Of a DNA stretch of 64,000 nucleotides, positions 17,252 through 26,109 are shown piece after piece. Position numbers and translations under genes: made by a program. Below the pieces are notes generated by a model that was not told the DNA's origin, did not search any database, and was given only the letters and a program-made list of their open reading frames with translations. The stretch is from assembly GCA_025936045.1 (NCBI GenBank), contig JAICUB010000002.1, positions 186,001-250,000 on the forward strand. The letters run 5' to 3'. Origin of the DNA: Polyangiaceae bacterium. Lineage in GTDB: Bacteria > Myxococcota_A > Polyangia > Polyangiales > Polyangiaceae. Position 1 is the first letter of the stretch, and the number at the start of each line of letters is the position of its first letter.

Positions 17252-17854
17252 TCAGCTCGGTTGCCGCACGGCCGCGGCCTGCACGACCACGTGGTACGTG
17301 CCGTCGCTGAAGCCGTTCACGACCCCCGCGACCGTCGAGGCGGAACCGTTGGTGCAGTCGGTGTTGAAGCGCGAAATCACGTCGGCGGTCGGCTGCTCGC
17401 GCGGCCAGAAGACGCGAACCTCGGTGCGGATGACGCCGTTACCCGCCACGCCCGTCGTCTGCGTAGGGCTCTTGTCCCCGTAGAGCCAGGTGAGGCGGAT
17501 CTGCGCGCAGAATTGGCCGTTCGCGGTGGCCGGCGCGCCGAAGCCGTCGAATTGCGGACCGAAGCCGAGCGTCGAGTTGTACGTCGGAAGCTGCCAGACG
17601 CCGTCGTTGCCGGCGATGGTGGAGAGCCACGTCGTTTGCGTCACGCTCCACTGCGCCGTCCAGCGCGTGCTGTCCGCCGAGAGCTGGCTCAGCCACGATT
17701 GCGCGATGGCGTCCGCCACCGTCACGTTCCGCGCAAGCTGATTCGAGCTCACGACCGCGCGCTCCATCGCGATGATGCCGACGACGCCGGCCGCGAACAC
17801 CGCGAGCGACATCATGAGCTCGACGACCGTATAGCCGCGCGTACGTCGCTTCAT
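17252..17854 (-). CDS. pilV: PilV-like minor pilin
   Basis: A 200-residue prepilin. The leader MKRRTRG is short and basic, cleavage falls after G7, and YTVVELMMSLAVFAAGVVGI gives Glu at +5. GVVGIIAMERAVVSSNQLARN fits the PilV N-terminal helix (the usual motif has VGLLAL..A...S). The start ATG overlaps the stop of fimT (ATGA, 17851-17854). The C-terminal part has two cysteines (FCAQ, NTDC) that may form the usual disulfide loop. Confidence 0.85.
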   Translation of the reverse strand: MKRRTRGYTVVELMMSLAVFAAGVVGIIAMERAVVSSNQLARNVTVADAIAQSWLSQLSADSTRWTAQWSVTQTTWLSTIAGNDGVWQLPTYNSTLGFGPQFDGFGAPATANGQFCAQIRLTWLYGDKSPTQTTGVAGNGVIRTEVRVFWPREQPTADVISRFNTDCTNGSASTVAGVVNGFSDGTYHVVVQAAAVRQPS

Positions 17855-18510
17855 GGCGCGAGCCTCGTCGTGCCGTTCGGCATGACGATCACTTGGTAAT
17901 CGCGCACCGTGAGGTTGTTCGGATCCGTGCTCGTCACGTCGATCACGGCCGCGCCGTTCAGCGCTTGCCAGACATCCGGCGTCTTCGGCGCCGTCGAGGT
18001 GGTGATGTAGGCGCGCCCCGCGGGGCTGAAGCAGACGCCGACGACGCCGGAGGTCTGCACCGTGCCGCTCGGCAGCGTCACCTTCGCGGTGATGCTCGCG
18101 CTCGGGATGCTGTCCACGACGCGAGCCGTCCCCACGACCGCGCCCGCGCTCACATTGGTCCAGTCGTTCGTGAGGCAACCGCGCGTCGGGAGGTTGCCGC
18201 AGGTCGCTCTGGTGGCGCCCGACGCCGTCGCCGCGGCGGTTCCCTGGACGCCTTCGAGCGCTTGGAACGCGCCCGTGGCAAGGTTCAGACTCACGACCAC
18301 CGCGGCGCCACGGCCGAGTGCTCGTGTGCGCGCGCCGCGATAAACGTCGGCCATGCGCCCCGCGACTTGGAGCAGATGGCGCCCGCGTAGCCGCTTGGCG
18401 AAACCGGGTACGGCGATCGCCGAGAGGACCGCGATGATCACGACCACGACCATCATCTCGACGAGCGTGAAACCGCGTACTTTTCGAGAGCTTGTAGGCA
18501 AGGATCGCAC
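17851..18510 (-). CDS. fimT: FimT/FimU/GspH-type pseudopilin
   Basis: A 219-residue prepilin, first gene of the operon. The GTG start gives MRSLPTSSRKVRG, then FTLVEMMVVVVIIAVLSAIAVPGF, a textbook class-III leader with cleavage after G13 and Glu +5 at E18. The globular part (YRGARTRALGRGAAVVVSLN, GVCFSPAGRAY, TSTDPNNLTVRDYQVIVMPNGTTR) matches the GspH domain. It is a minor pilin that primes pilus assembly. The upstream gap to the divergent gene at 18680 holds an AT-rich inverted repeat and a weak promoter candidate. Confidence 0.88.
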   Translation of the reverse strand: MRSLPTSSRKVRGFTLVEMMVVVVIIAVLSAIAVPGFAKRLRGRHLLQVAGRMADVYRGARTRALGRGAAVVVSLNLATGAFQALEGVQGTAAATASGATRATCGNLPTRGCLTNDWTNVSAGAVVGTARVVDSIPSASITAKVTLPSGTVQTSGVVGVCFSPAGRAYITTSTAPKTPDVWQALNGAAVIDVTSTDPNNLTVRDYQVIVMPNGTTRLAP

Positions 18511-18534
18511 GGAAGGTCAAAACCAATCCAGCAA

Positions 18535-18561
18535 AGTGTATGCCGAGGCGCCAGTTCTCAA
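18535..18561 (-). promoter_or_regulatory. Candidate promoter of the minor-pilin operon
   Basis: On the minus strand TTGAGA (18561-18556) and TACACT (18540-18535) are separated by 15 bases and lie 25 bases upstream of the fimT start. The spacing is shorter than the ideal 17, so this is a weak sigma-70-type match. Confidence 0.3.
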
Positions 18562-18566
18562 CGCTA

Positions 18567-18588
18567 CGAAATAATTGATTTTATTTCG
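18567..18588. promoter_or_regulatory. AT-rich inverted repeat upstream of the pilus operon (operator candidate)
   Basis: CGAAATAA and TTATTTCG form a perfect 8-bp inverted repeat with a 6-base spacer (TTGATT). It is strikingly AT-rich for this genome and lies just upstream of the candidate -35 of the pilus operon, in the gap shared with the divergent lipoprotein gene. It could be a dimeric regulator site. Confidence 0.4.
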
Positions 18589-18679
18589 GGGTCCCCCAGC
18601 CCGCGGACAGTAACGATTGCGGCGGTATGAAACGGTTGCGGGGCGGCGGCCTTTCCGGGTCGTGTAAGGCTCGGTGCCG

Positions 18680-19765
18680 ATGTCCCGCCGGGCGCTCTTC
18701 TTCGCGCTCGCCTTGCCGTGCTGTCAAAGCCCGCGCTCGACCACGGCGCCACGCCCGAGCGCGTCCGTGGCTTCGCGCGTCGAGGTCCCGTCCGTGTGCG
18801 CCGAGGGCGGTGGAACGGTCGCCGATGCGAGCGCCGCCGCGTGGTTTCCCCGCGCGCTCGGCGCGTATTGTATCGACCCCAACGCCGACCAGCGTGTGTT
18901 CGGCGCCGGCGCGAGCTTGCCGCTCGCGGACGCCGCGGAGCTGCTCTCGCTCGACGCGGACGAGGTCGAACGCTCGGGAGTCACCAAGGTCGTCGCCGTC
19001 AAGTACGTCGAGGACGCTACCGAACCGGGCCGCCTCGTCGCGAGCGTGCTCGAGTTTGCGTCGCCGGAAGCCGCGTACGGTTTTTTCACCGAGCGACTCG
19101 CGCGTGCCGCAGAAGTCGGACGCCCCGCATACACGCCGTTCGACGCGGGCGCGGCGGCCGTGCTCGGCGACACCACGGCGTACGTGGTGCGCGCGGCAGC
19201 CGTAGCGAGGCTCGACTTCGCGAATCCGAGGCTCCCGCCGGCGCGGCTCGTGCCCGTCGCGCGGCCCGTGCTCACCGCGCTCGCGCGGGACATCGGCGCG
19301 CGACTGCCCGGCCCCGCCACGCTGCCGCCCGCCGCGCGGCTCTTGCCCGAGGCGGCGCGCGTGCCGCTCTCGCTGCGCTACTTCGCGGGGGATCTCGAAG
19401 GCTTCGACGGCGTGGGCCCCGGCGCCGTCGCGTCGTACGCAGACGGCAATGCCCGCTTCCGGCTCGCCCTTGCCGTGCGGCTCGACGCGGACGCCGGCAA
19501 GGACGTGCTCTCGACGCTCAGGAAGCGCGAGGGCTCACGCGTGCTCAAGCACTCGGCCTACGATGCGACGCGCGTGGCCGAAGAGGACGCGCAGGCGGGC
19601 GCCGTGCGCGAGTGGATCTTCGGACGAAAAGGCGCGCTCGTCGCCGGTATCGCGCTCGACGCCCCGCCACGCGCGGCTCCGAAGGGCGCGCCGCCCGAGC
19701 GCGGCCTGGCGGTGCTCAAGCTGACGCGCTGGCTCGATCGGCTGCCGGCTCTCGCGGCGTGGTAA
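18680..19765 (+). CDS. Exported protein of unknown function (possibly DUF6599-like)
   Basis: A 361-residue protein from ATG 18680 (GTG 18674 would add two residues). The short N-terminus MSRRALFFALALPCCQSPRS looks like a lipoprotein signal, but the residue before the first Cys is Pro, so the lipobox is poor. The body has two similar halves: WFPRALGAYCIDPNADQRVFGAGASLPLADA...VKYVED, and PLSLRYFAGDLEGFDG...RKREGSRVLKHSAYDATRVAEE. This resembles proteins with a DUF6599-type fold, but I cannot confirm it. It is followed 49 bp later by an acyl-CoA dehydrogenase with its own Shine-Dalgarno. Confidence 0.65.
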   Translation: MSRRALFFALALPCCQSPRSTTAPRPSASVASRVEVPSVCAEGGGTVADASAAAWFPRALGAYCIDPNADQRVFGAGASLPLADAAELLSLDADEVERSGVTKVVAVKYVEDATEPGRLVASVLEFASPEAAYGFFTERLARAAEVGRPAYTPFDAGAAAVLGDTTAYVVRAAAVARLDFANPRLPPARLVPVARPVLTALARDIGARLPGPATLPPAARLLPEAARVPLSLRYFAGDLEGFDGVGPGAVASYADGNARFRLALAVRLDADAGKDVLSTLRKREGSRVLKHSAYDATRVAEEDAQAGAVREWIFGRKGALVAGIALDAPPRAAPKGAPPERGLAVLKLTRWLDRLPALAAW

Positions 19766-19814
19766 GTTTCGTCCGGGCTCGTCGCGAGCCGAAACCACGC
19801 AGGAGAAGACGCAT

Positions 19815-20960
19815 TTGGATTTCACGTTCTCCGAGCCGCACGAGCTCCTTCGCCGCAGCGTCCGCGATTTTTGCGAGCGCGAGATCCGGCCGCACGCGCG
19901 CGACTGGGACGAGGCCGAGCGCTTCCCGCTCGAGATCGTGCCGCGCCTCGCCGAGCTCGGCTTGCTCGGTATTCGCGTGCCGGAGCGCTACGGCGGCTCC
20001 GGCATGGACGTGACGGCGTACGCGATCGCGGTGGAGGAATGCGCGAAAGTGGACGGGTCCCTCGCCCTCACGATCGCGAGCCACAACGGGCTCGGCACCG
20101 GGCACCTGCTCACGTTCGGCACGGAAGAACAGAAGCGGCGCTATCTCCCGCGCGCGGCGGCGGGCGAAGCGCTCGCGGCCTGGGCGCTCACCGAGCCGGG
20201 CTCGGGCTCCGACGCGGCCGCGCTGCGCACGACCGCGCGGCGCGAAGGCGCGGACTGGATCCTCGACGGCACGAAGATGTTCATCACGCAGGGGTCGATC
20301 GGCGGGTTCTGCGTGGTGCTCGCGCGCACGACGCCGGACGTGCCGCCGCAGCGCGGCATCACGGCGTTCATCGTCGATACGAGCACGCCCGGCTACAGCG
20401 CCAGCAAGAAGCTCAAAAAGTACGGCTGCCGCTGGAGCGACACCGTGGAAATCACGCTCGACGGCGTGCGGGTGAGCGACGCGGAGCGGCTCGGGGAGCT
20501 CGATAGCGGCTTCCTCGACACCATGCGTATCCTCGACACGGGGCGCATCTCGATCGCGGCCATGGCGCTCGGTCTCGGCCGCGGTGCGTACGAGATGGCG
20601 GTGCGCTACGCGAAGGAGCGCACGGCGTTCGGCAAGCCGATCGCGGAGTTTCAGGCGATGCAGTGGATGCTCGCCGACGCGAAGACCGCGCTCGATGCCG
20701 CCGAGCTCCTCGTCTACCGCGCGGCGTGGCTCGCCGATCGCGGTGAGCGCTACACGCAGGAAGCGTCCATCGCGAAGCTCTTCGCGAGCGAAGCCGCGAC
20801 GCGCGTCTGCAACGACGCGATGCAGATCCACGGCGGCTACGGCTTCACGCGCGAGTTCGACGTCGAAAAGCACCTGCGCGACGTGAAGCTCTGCGAAATC
20901 GGCGAAGGGACGAGCCAGGTGCAACGCATGGTGATCGCGAAGCACGTGCTGAAGGACTGA
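19815..20960 (+). CDS. Acyl-CoA dehydrogenase
   Basis: A 381-residue FAD enzyme of fatty-acid or amino-acid beta-oxidation. It shows LRRSVRDFCEREIRPHARDWDE (N-terminal helices), GIRVPERYGGSGMD, the FAD/substrate block AWALTEPGSGSDAAALRTTA, TAFGKPIAEFQAMQWMLADA, and the C-terminal MQIHGGYGFTREFDVEKHLRD. The catalytic base is E364 in IGEGTSQVQ, the position used by short- and medium-chain enzymes. The TTG start at 19815 has AGGAG (19801-19805) 9 bases upstream. No electron-transfer flavoprotein gene lies nearby. The chain-length preference is not readable. Confidence 0.93.
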   Translation: MDFTFSEPHELLRRSVRDFCEREIRPHARDWDEAERFPLEIVPRLAELGLLGIRVPERYGGSGMDVTAYAIAVEECAKVDGSLALTIASHNGLGTGHLLTFGTEEQKRRYLPRAAAGEALAAWALTEPGSGSDAAALRTTARREGADWILDGTKMFITQGSIGGFCVVLARTTPDVPPQRGITAFIVDTSTPGYSASKKLKKYGCRWSDTVEITLDGVRVSDAERLGELDSGFLDTMRILDTGRISIAAMALGLGRGAYEMAVRYAKERTAFGKPIAEFQAMQWMLADAKTALDAAELLVYRAAWLADRGERYTQEASIAKLFASEAATRVCNDAMQIHGGYGFTREFDVEKHLRDVKLCEIGEGTSQVQRMVIAKHVLKD

Positions 20961-20989
20961 GGCGCGGCCGTTTGCGGGCGCGCTTCGCG

Positions 20990-21523
20990 CTACTCCGTGC
21001 GCTGGATGACGTGGAACCCGAACGGAGTCTCGACCACGTCGGAGATTTGCCCGACCTCGAGCGCGAACGCCGCGTCGGCGAAAGGCTTGACCATCTGCCG
21101 GCGCTCGAAGCGGCCTAGGTCGCCTCCGCGCTCGCCGGCGCCCGGTTCGTCCGAGTATTCCTTCACGAGGGCCGCGAAATCCTCGCCGGCGCGCGCGCGG
21201 GCGAGCGCTTCTTCGGCGCGCTGCCGCGCCTGTTCGCGCGTGCGCACGATCTGCGGGCCGGCGCGCATCGAGCCCTTGTACTGCACGAGGAGGTGACGCG
21301 CGGCGACGCGATCCTCGCTCTTGCCGGGAGCTTCGGCGTAGGTGTCGTCGCTCTCCGCTTTGGTCGCCGCGGCGACTTCGGAGCGCGGGCGTTCGGGTGG
21401 GCTCGGGACGCGCGGCGGCTCCCCGGGGCCTTCGTACGTCGTGACGACGCAGCCGCCGAGCGCCACGGCGAGCGTGGCGAAGCCGCCCGCGAAGATCAAC
21501 GCGCGCCGCATGCGAGTGCTCAC
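20990..21523 (-). CDS. Parvulin-type peptidyl-prolyl isomerase lipoprotein
   Basis: A 177-residue lipoprotein ([25 protein letters not shown], Cys 25) with a C-terminal PpiC domain of about 100 residues: [61 protein letters not shown] and GFHVIQRTE. It probably assists folding of envelope proteins in the periplasm. The GTG start overlaps the stop of its paralogue (GTGA, 21520-21523). The two share almost identical domain blocks, so they arose by tandem duplication. Confidence 0.9.
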   Translation of the reverse strand: MSTRMRRALIFAGGFATLAVALGGCVVTTYEGPGEPPRVPSPPERPRSEVAAATKAESDDTYAEAPGKSEDRVAARHLLVQYKGSMRAGPQIVRTREQARQRAEEALARARAGEDFAALVKEYSDEPGAGERGGDLGRFERRQMVKPFADAAFALEVGQISDVVETPFGFHVIQRTE

Positions 21524-22359
21524 TCCGTGCGCAAGATCACGTGGTAGCCGAACTGGGTCTCCACCACGCCCGAGAGCTGTCCGGGCTTCAGCGCGAACGC
21601 CGCGTCGGCGAACGGCTTGACCATGCCCTGGCGCGGGAACTTGCCGAGCTTGCCGCCACGGGCCGCGGCGTTCGGCTCGTCCGAGTACTCGGCGACGAGC
21701 TTCTCGAACGGGACGCCCTTCTTCGCTTTGGCGAGCGCTTCTTCGGCGCGCGCCTTCGCTTCTTCCTTCGTGCGCGTGATGGTCGCGGGCGCGCGGAGGG
21801 CACCCTTGTATTGCACGAGCAGGTGGGAGGCCGCGATGCGCTCCTGATCGGCGGCGCCCTGCGCGCCCACCGCTGCTTGCGCCGGTCGCGCCGAGGGGGC
21901 GCCCTTGGGCGCCGTCTTGTTGACGGCTGCGGCGGTGGCTGTCGCCGCCGGCTCAGCCTTGGTCAAGCCGAAGCTCAGCGGGATGGCACCGACGCCGCCC
22001 AGGAACCCCAACAAAAGCAGGCCGCCCAAAGTGGCCCACGGTGCCCAGTCAGGCAGCCAGTCTTGCGCAGGCGCCGAGCTCGGTCGCTTCGAGGAGGAGC
22101 CGCGGGAGACGCCGCGATGGTCGTCCTCCTCGTCTTCTTCGTCCTCGTCTTCTTCGTCCTCGTCTTCTTCGTCCTCGTCTTCTTCGTCCTCGTCTTCTTC
22201 GTCCTCGTCCTCTTCGTCCTCGTCGCGCTCGAGACGCTTCTCTGCCTTGGCCTTCACCGGCTTGGACGACGTAGTGCCGCTGCTTCCCCAGTCATGATCG
22301 ATTTCATCCGTGGGGGGCGGGGCGAGGGAGGTGACCTTGTTCTTTTCGTCGTCAGCCAT
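21520..22359 (-). CDS. Membrane-anchored parvulin PPIase with acidic repeat
   Basis: A 279-residue protein: N-terminal region (1-45), a strongly acidic DEDEE-type tandem repeat (about 46-80), a Ser-rich linker, one transmembrane helix (about 108-131, [21 protein letters not shown]), then a PpiC domain (about 172-279) with [30 protein letters not shown] and GYHVILRTE. The predicted topology puts the acidic segment in the cytoplasm and the isomerase in the periplasm. It is an unusual arrangement for a PPIase. The gene follows the MaoC gene by 3 bp and is coupled to the lipoprotein paralogue downstream. Confidence 0.9.
   Translation of the reverse strand: MADDEKNKVTSLAPPPTDEIDHDWGSSGTTSSKPVKAKAEKRLERDEDEEDEDEEDEDEEDEDEEDEDEEDEDEEDEEDDHRGVSRGSSSKRPSSAPAQDWLPDWAPWATLGGLLLLGFLGGVGAIPLSFGLTKAEPAATATAAAVNKTAPKGAPSARPAQAAVGAQGAADQERIAASHLLVQYKGALRAPATITRTKEEAKARAEEALAKAKKGVPFEKLVAEYSDEPNAAARGGKLGKFPRQGMVKPFADAAFALKPGQLSGVVETQFGYHVILRTE
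22138..22224. repeat. 15-bp tandem repeat coding an acidic tract
   Basis: On the plus strand CTTCTTCGTCCTCGT recurs about five to six times with few changes. Read on the minus strand it codes (D/E)-rich repeats of the PPIase (DEDEE units). Such repeats change length by slippage. Confidence 0.8.
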
Positions 22360-22362
22360 TGG

Positions 22363-23214
22363 TTAGGCTCCTCGAGGCGGGGCGATGTCGGCCCAAGCGC
22401 TGGTGATCACGGGGTCGGGCTTGTCGCCCGCGAAGGCTTCGAGTGCGATGCGTCCGCTCTCTAGCACGTAGCCGGTCGTGCGGATGGTTTCTCCCGGCCA
22501 GACGGGGCGCCGGAACTGCACGCCGAGGCTCGAGAGCCGCCGCTCGTCCCCCGCGCAAGCCGTCTTCAAGAGCGCGCGGCCGACGATGCCGTAGGTGCAA
22601 AGCCCGTGGAGAATCGGTCCTTCGGCGAAACCGACGTTTGCCGCGAACGCAGGATCGGCATGCAGCGGGTTCAAATCGCCCGACAGGCGATAGAGCAGCG
22701 CTTGTTCGGGGCGCGTGGGGAGCTCGACGCTGAAGTCAGCCGGTCGGTCGGGCACTTTGGGTGCTTCCGACTTCGGCGGGCGTTCGCCCCCGAAATTGCC
22801 GGCGTCGCGAATGAGGAGCGTCCACTCGGTCTCGAAGCAGGGCTTGCCTTCGCACGTCGTCTTCGTCGCGAGCACGACCTGCGCGAGCTTCTTCATGTCG
22901 TAGATGCCCTTGACGGTCCCGACGCTCTCGAGGCGTCCCGCGGGCGGGATCGGCGCGTGCCAGCGGACGAGCTGGTTGCCGTGGACGAGTCGGGTCATGT
23001 CCGAACGCGTCTTTTCGAAGAGCGCCGCGACCGGGCCGTAGCTCGGCACGACCGCGAAGGTCGGAAGCACGCGCGGCCCGCGACCCTCATAGAGGAAATC
23101 CAAGTCTTCCTGCGTCATGCCGACGCCGAGCGCATAGAGGACGACGGTTTTCCAGTCGTACTCGTAGACGAACGGCTCCGTCGTGTGACCGATGGTGGAT
23201 AGATCGAGACTCAT
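22363..23214 (-). CDS. MaoC-family 2-enoyl-CoA hydratase (hydratase-2 type)
   Basis: A 283-residue double hot-dog enzyme, matching the length of eukaryote-like hydratase 2. The N-terminal half lacks the catalytic residues (FVYEYDWKTVVLYALGVGMT...), while the C-terminal half has the signature YRLSGDLNPLHADP (175-188) with D180 and H185 as the catalytic pair, then FAEGPILHGLCTYG. It hydrates trans-2-enoyl-CoA to (R)-3-hydroxyacyl-CoA, serving beta-oxidation or polyhydroxyalkanoate precursor supply. The ATG at 23214 gives the family N-terminus. It is the first gene of a three-gene unit with the PPIases, an odd combination. Confidence 0.9.
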   Translation of the reverse strand: MSLDLSTIGHTTEPFVYEYDWKTVVLYALGVGMTQEDLDFLYEGRGPRVLPTFAVVPSYGPVAALFEKTRSDMTRLVHGNQLVRWHAPIPPAGRLESVGTVKGIYDMKKLAQVVLATKTTCEGKPCFETEWTLLIRDAGNFGGERPPKSEAPKVPDRPADFSVELPTRPEQALLYRLSGDLNPLHADPAFAANVGFAEGPILHGLCTYGIVGRALLKTACAGDERRLSSLGVQFRRPVWPGETIRTTGYVLESGRIALEAFAGDKPDPVITSAWADIAPPRGA

Positions 23215-23330
23215 CCGGGCCCCAGAGGGGCGGATCGTTAGCGCGGCGGCGGCGGGGGCGTCAATGGCGTAAGCCGGCGTCCGGAGCCGCATTCAGGCTA
23301 TCCTCGAGTCGATTCCAAGGACCGGGTCCG

Positions 23331-24047
23331 ATGCTCGACGCCTTGCTCGCCGCGCTGAAAGAGCTCACGGGAGTGGATCCACGAGCGTACGCGCTCGCTT
23401 GGGCGCGGGTGCTCCCCATCATCGTGCTCGTTCCGGCGTTCGGCCTCCGCGGGGTCGCGACGCCCGTTCGCGTCGCGCTCGGGCTCGGAATGGCGGGCAC
23501 CATCGCGCCCGCGCTCCGGGGGCTCGCGGCAGAGGGCGTGCCGCTCTGGTTCGCGTGCGTGAGCGAAGCCTTTCGCTCGCTGCCGTTCGCGCTCGGCACC
23601 GCCGCGATCCTGTGGGCCGCGCTGATGGCGGGCGGACTCGCCGACAACCTCCGCGCTGCCCGCGACACGGTGGAGCTCCCCGTTTTCGACGAGGCGACGA
23701 CGCCGTTCGGCGCACTCTTCGGTTTGCTCGTGGCGCTCGGCTTTCTCGAGACGGGCGGCGCCGCGCGCATCGCGTCGGCACTCGCCGAGCCACGCCTGCA
23801 CACGAGCTTCGCGATCGCGGCCGAGCGGCTCACCGAGTCCGTCGGTATCGCCGTCGGTGTGGCGGCGCCCGTCCTCGCCGGTTCGGTGCTGATCGAGCTT
23901 TCGGCGGCGCTCGTCGCGCGCTCGGCGAGCCCCGCGTACGTGGCGCCGGTGCTCGCGCCGCTGCGTTCACTCGGTGTGCTGTTCGTGGCGTGGCTGGCGC
24001 TCGATCGCATGGTCGAGCTCCTCGTGCTGCTCGCCGCCCGCGCTTGA
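23331..24047 (+). CDS. FliR/SctT-family type III export apparatus protein (orphan)
   Basis: A 238-residue polytopic membrane protein with about six hydrophobic segments. The N-terminal part, YALAWARVLPIIVLVPAFGLRGVATPVRVALGLGMAG, has the FliR/EscT pattern (an Arg in the first helix, P-x-F near its end, then P-x-R-x-x-x-A/G-L). The middle ELPVFDEATTPFGALFGLLVALGF and the later SVLIELSAALVARSASPA fit the family's second half. FliR/SctT is part of the export gate with FliP/SctR and FliQ/SctS. None of these, nor other flagellar or injectisome genes, occurs in the window. Length is near the family's 250-260 residues. Confidence 0.72.
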   Translation: MLDALLAALKELTGVDPRAYALAWARVLPIIVLVPAFGLRGVATPVRVALGLGMAGTIAPALRGLAAEGVPLWFACVSEAFRSLPFALGTAAILWAALMAGGLADNLRAARDTVELPVFDEATTPFGALFGLLVALGFLETGGAARIASALAEPRLHTSFAIAAERLTESVGIAVGVAAPVLAGSVLIELSAALVARSASPAYVAPVLAPLRSLGVLFVAWLALDRMVELLVLLAARA

Positions 24048-24070
24048 GGGCCGCGCCTTCGCCCGCGAGG

Positions 24071-24835
24071 TCAGAGCGAGGCGCGGTAGGAGATGCCGAC
24101 GCCGAGCATGATCGCGGTGTTGCGTCCCGTGAGCGACGCAGAGGCGCCGAGGGGATCGTGCTCGGGCGTGAAGCGCAAGAACCACTGCGAGACGCGCAGG
24201 CTCCCGATCAAAGAGACGTGCTCGTCGAGCTGATGCGCGACGCCGCCGGCGAGGCCGACCGAACCGCCCTCGGTGCGCAGCGTCACGCCTTGTGGTCCGG
24301 AGAGCGCGCGGTCGTCGTTGCCGTCGATCTCCTGAAAGCGGTCGCTCACGACGACGAGCCCGCCGAAGGGTCCGACCCAGGCCTCGAAGCGATCCCCGAT
24401 GTAAGGGTAGTAGCGGAGCATGCCCTCGAACGAGAAGTAGCTCCGGGTGTGATCACGCGGCACGATCTCGGGTGGGGATTTCGGGTACGCGGTCGGCAAG
24501 AGGCCGAGCATGACGCCCGCGCCGAAGGCCCAGCGCTGGCTCCAGCGATAAAACTCCCAACCCTCGAGCCCGAACACGACGTCGCCGTGTTTGCAGCCGG
24601 TGCTCCGCTGCACGCAGACTTCGGCGCCGGGCAGCGTGAGCACCGAGAGGCTGCCTTCGGCCATGCCGACCGGTCGCGTCATCGCCTCGAAGCCCGACTT
24701 CAGGCGCGTGGGCGACGGATTCGTCGGATCTTCTTCCTCGTCCTGTGCGTGCGCGCCGAGCGCGACGAAGGCGAGGGCGAGGCCGGCTCCGAGCGCAACG
24801 AGGCCGCGTTGTGCTCGTGCGCGCGAGCTCGTCAT
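24071..24835 (-). CDS. Outer-membrane beta-barrel protein
   Basis: A 254-residue exported protein. MTSSRARAQRGLVALGAGLALAFVALGAHA is a clear signal peptide ending in AHA, followed by the acidic mature start QDEEEDPTNPSPT. The body alternates aromatic and small residues (WEFYRWSQRWAFGAGVMLGLLP, RSYFSFEGMLRYYPYIGDRFEAWVGPFGGLVVVSD) and ends with strands (GGVAHQLDEHVSLIGSLRVSQWFLRF, NTAIMLGVGISYRASL), as in OmpA/OmpW-like barrels. Two cysteines (EVCVQRSTGC) may form a disulfide. No specific family was recognised. It is convergent with the FliR-like gene. Confidence 0.7.
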   Translation of the reverse strand: MTSSRARAQRGLVALGAGLALAFVALGAHAQDEEEDPTNPSPTRLKSGFEAMTRPVGMAEGSLSVLTLPGAEVCVQRSTGCKHGDVVFGLEGWEFYRWSQRWAFGAGVMLGLLPTAYPKSPPEIVPRDHTRSYFSFEGMLRYYPYIGDRFEAWVGPFGGLVVVSDRFQEIDGNDDRALSGPQGVTLRTEGGSVGLAGGVAHQLDEHVSLIGSLRVSQWFLRFTPEHDPLGASASLTGRNTAIMLGVGISYRASL

Positions 24836-25093
24836 TGCCCGCACACTGCGAGCTCGACGGAAGGGCACCTCCCCGCCGTAGGCGGCCCCAGACTTCGCGC
24901 AGCGCCGTTCGAGCTCAGGCATTGGAAGAATCGGCTCTCGCTGCTCGTCCTGCCCGGATCGTACCCCGAAAACTCGGCGCAAGGTGGGTGAAGGCATGCG
25001 GGGTCTGCGGAATGTTTGGGGAATTCGTTATGGAGCCGGCATTTCTGCGCCGGTTGTCGCCGCGCGGGAACGGTGATGTAGGCTCCGCCGACC

Positions 25094-26109
25094 ATGAGCG
25101 AGCCGTCTCCTCCGGATGCACCAGCCCCCCACGGGGGTGAGGTGGCGCCTCCCGTCGAGCCGGCCTCCGCCGCGCCCCCGGCGGACGAGAACGAGGTGCC
25201 CGGTGGGTACCGGGTCGCGCTGCCGACCTTCGAGGGGCCGCTCGATCTCCTGCTTCACCTGATCGAGGAGCACGAGCTCGATATTTTCGACATTCCGATC
25301 GCGTTCGTAGCGGCGAAGTTCGTCGAATACGTGACGCTCATGCAAGAGCTCAACATCGACGTCGCGAGCGAATACCTCGTGATGGCGGCGACGCTCGCGC
25401 ACATCAAGTCGAAGCAGCTCCTGCCGGCGGTGCCCGACGATCAGGAAGACGAGCCGGAAGACGAGGCCGATCCGCGCGCCGAGCTCGTCCGGCGGCTGCT
25501 CGAGTACCAAAAATACAAGCACGCCGCGGAGCAGCTCTCCTCGGCGCCCGTGCTCGGGCGCGACGTGTTTTCGCACGGCGTCCCGGGGCTCGAGGCGCAC
25601 GGGCCGGCGCGTATCGCGGGGCTCAGTCTGTTTCGTCTGCTCGACGCGTTCCAGCTCGTTCTCTCACGGGCCAAGGCGACCGTCGACCACCAGATCGATC
25701 TCGAGCGTTTCTCGATCACCGATCGAATCAACCAGCTTTCGGAGATCTTGCGCGACAAGAAGCGCGTGGCGTTCGTCGAGCTCTTCGAAGGGCAGACGAC
25801 GCGGAGCGATCTCATCATCACCTTCCTCGCGCTGCTCGAGATGACGCGGCTCCGCCTGACCCGGCTGTTTCAGGAGGACGCGCTCGGCCCGATCGAGATC
25901 GAGCTTTCCGTGCTCGACGACGAGGGCGGGCCCCAAGAGCTCGAAGGCGAGAGCGAGTTCCCGGCCGAACGCGAGAGCGAGAGCGAATTCCCGGCGGAAC
26001 ACGCGGCCGAGGGCGGCGATGAGTTCGCCCCCGAAGGCGAGAGCGAGAGCGAATTCGCGACTGAAGACGAAGGCGACGCCGCCGTGCTGGACGGTGACAG
26101 GAACGAAGA

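Noticed and set aside
18541-18556. Possible sigma-54 promoter (GGCGCC...GC) before fimT
   Set aside because: The GG and GC elements are not 10 bases apart as required.
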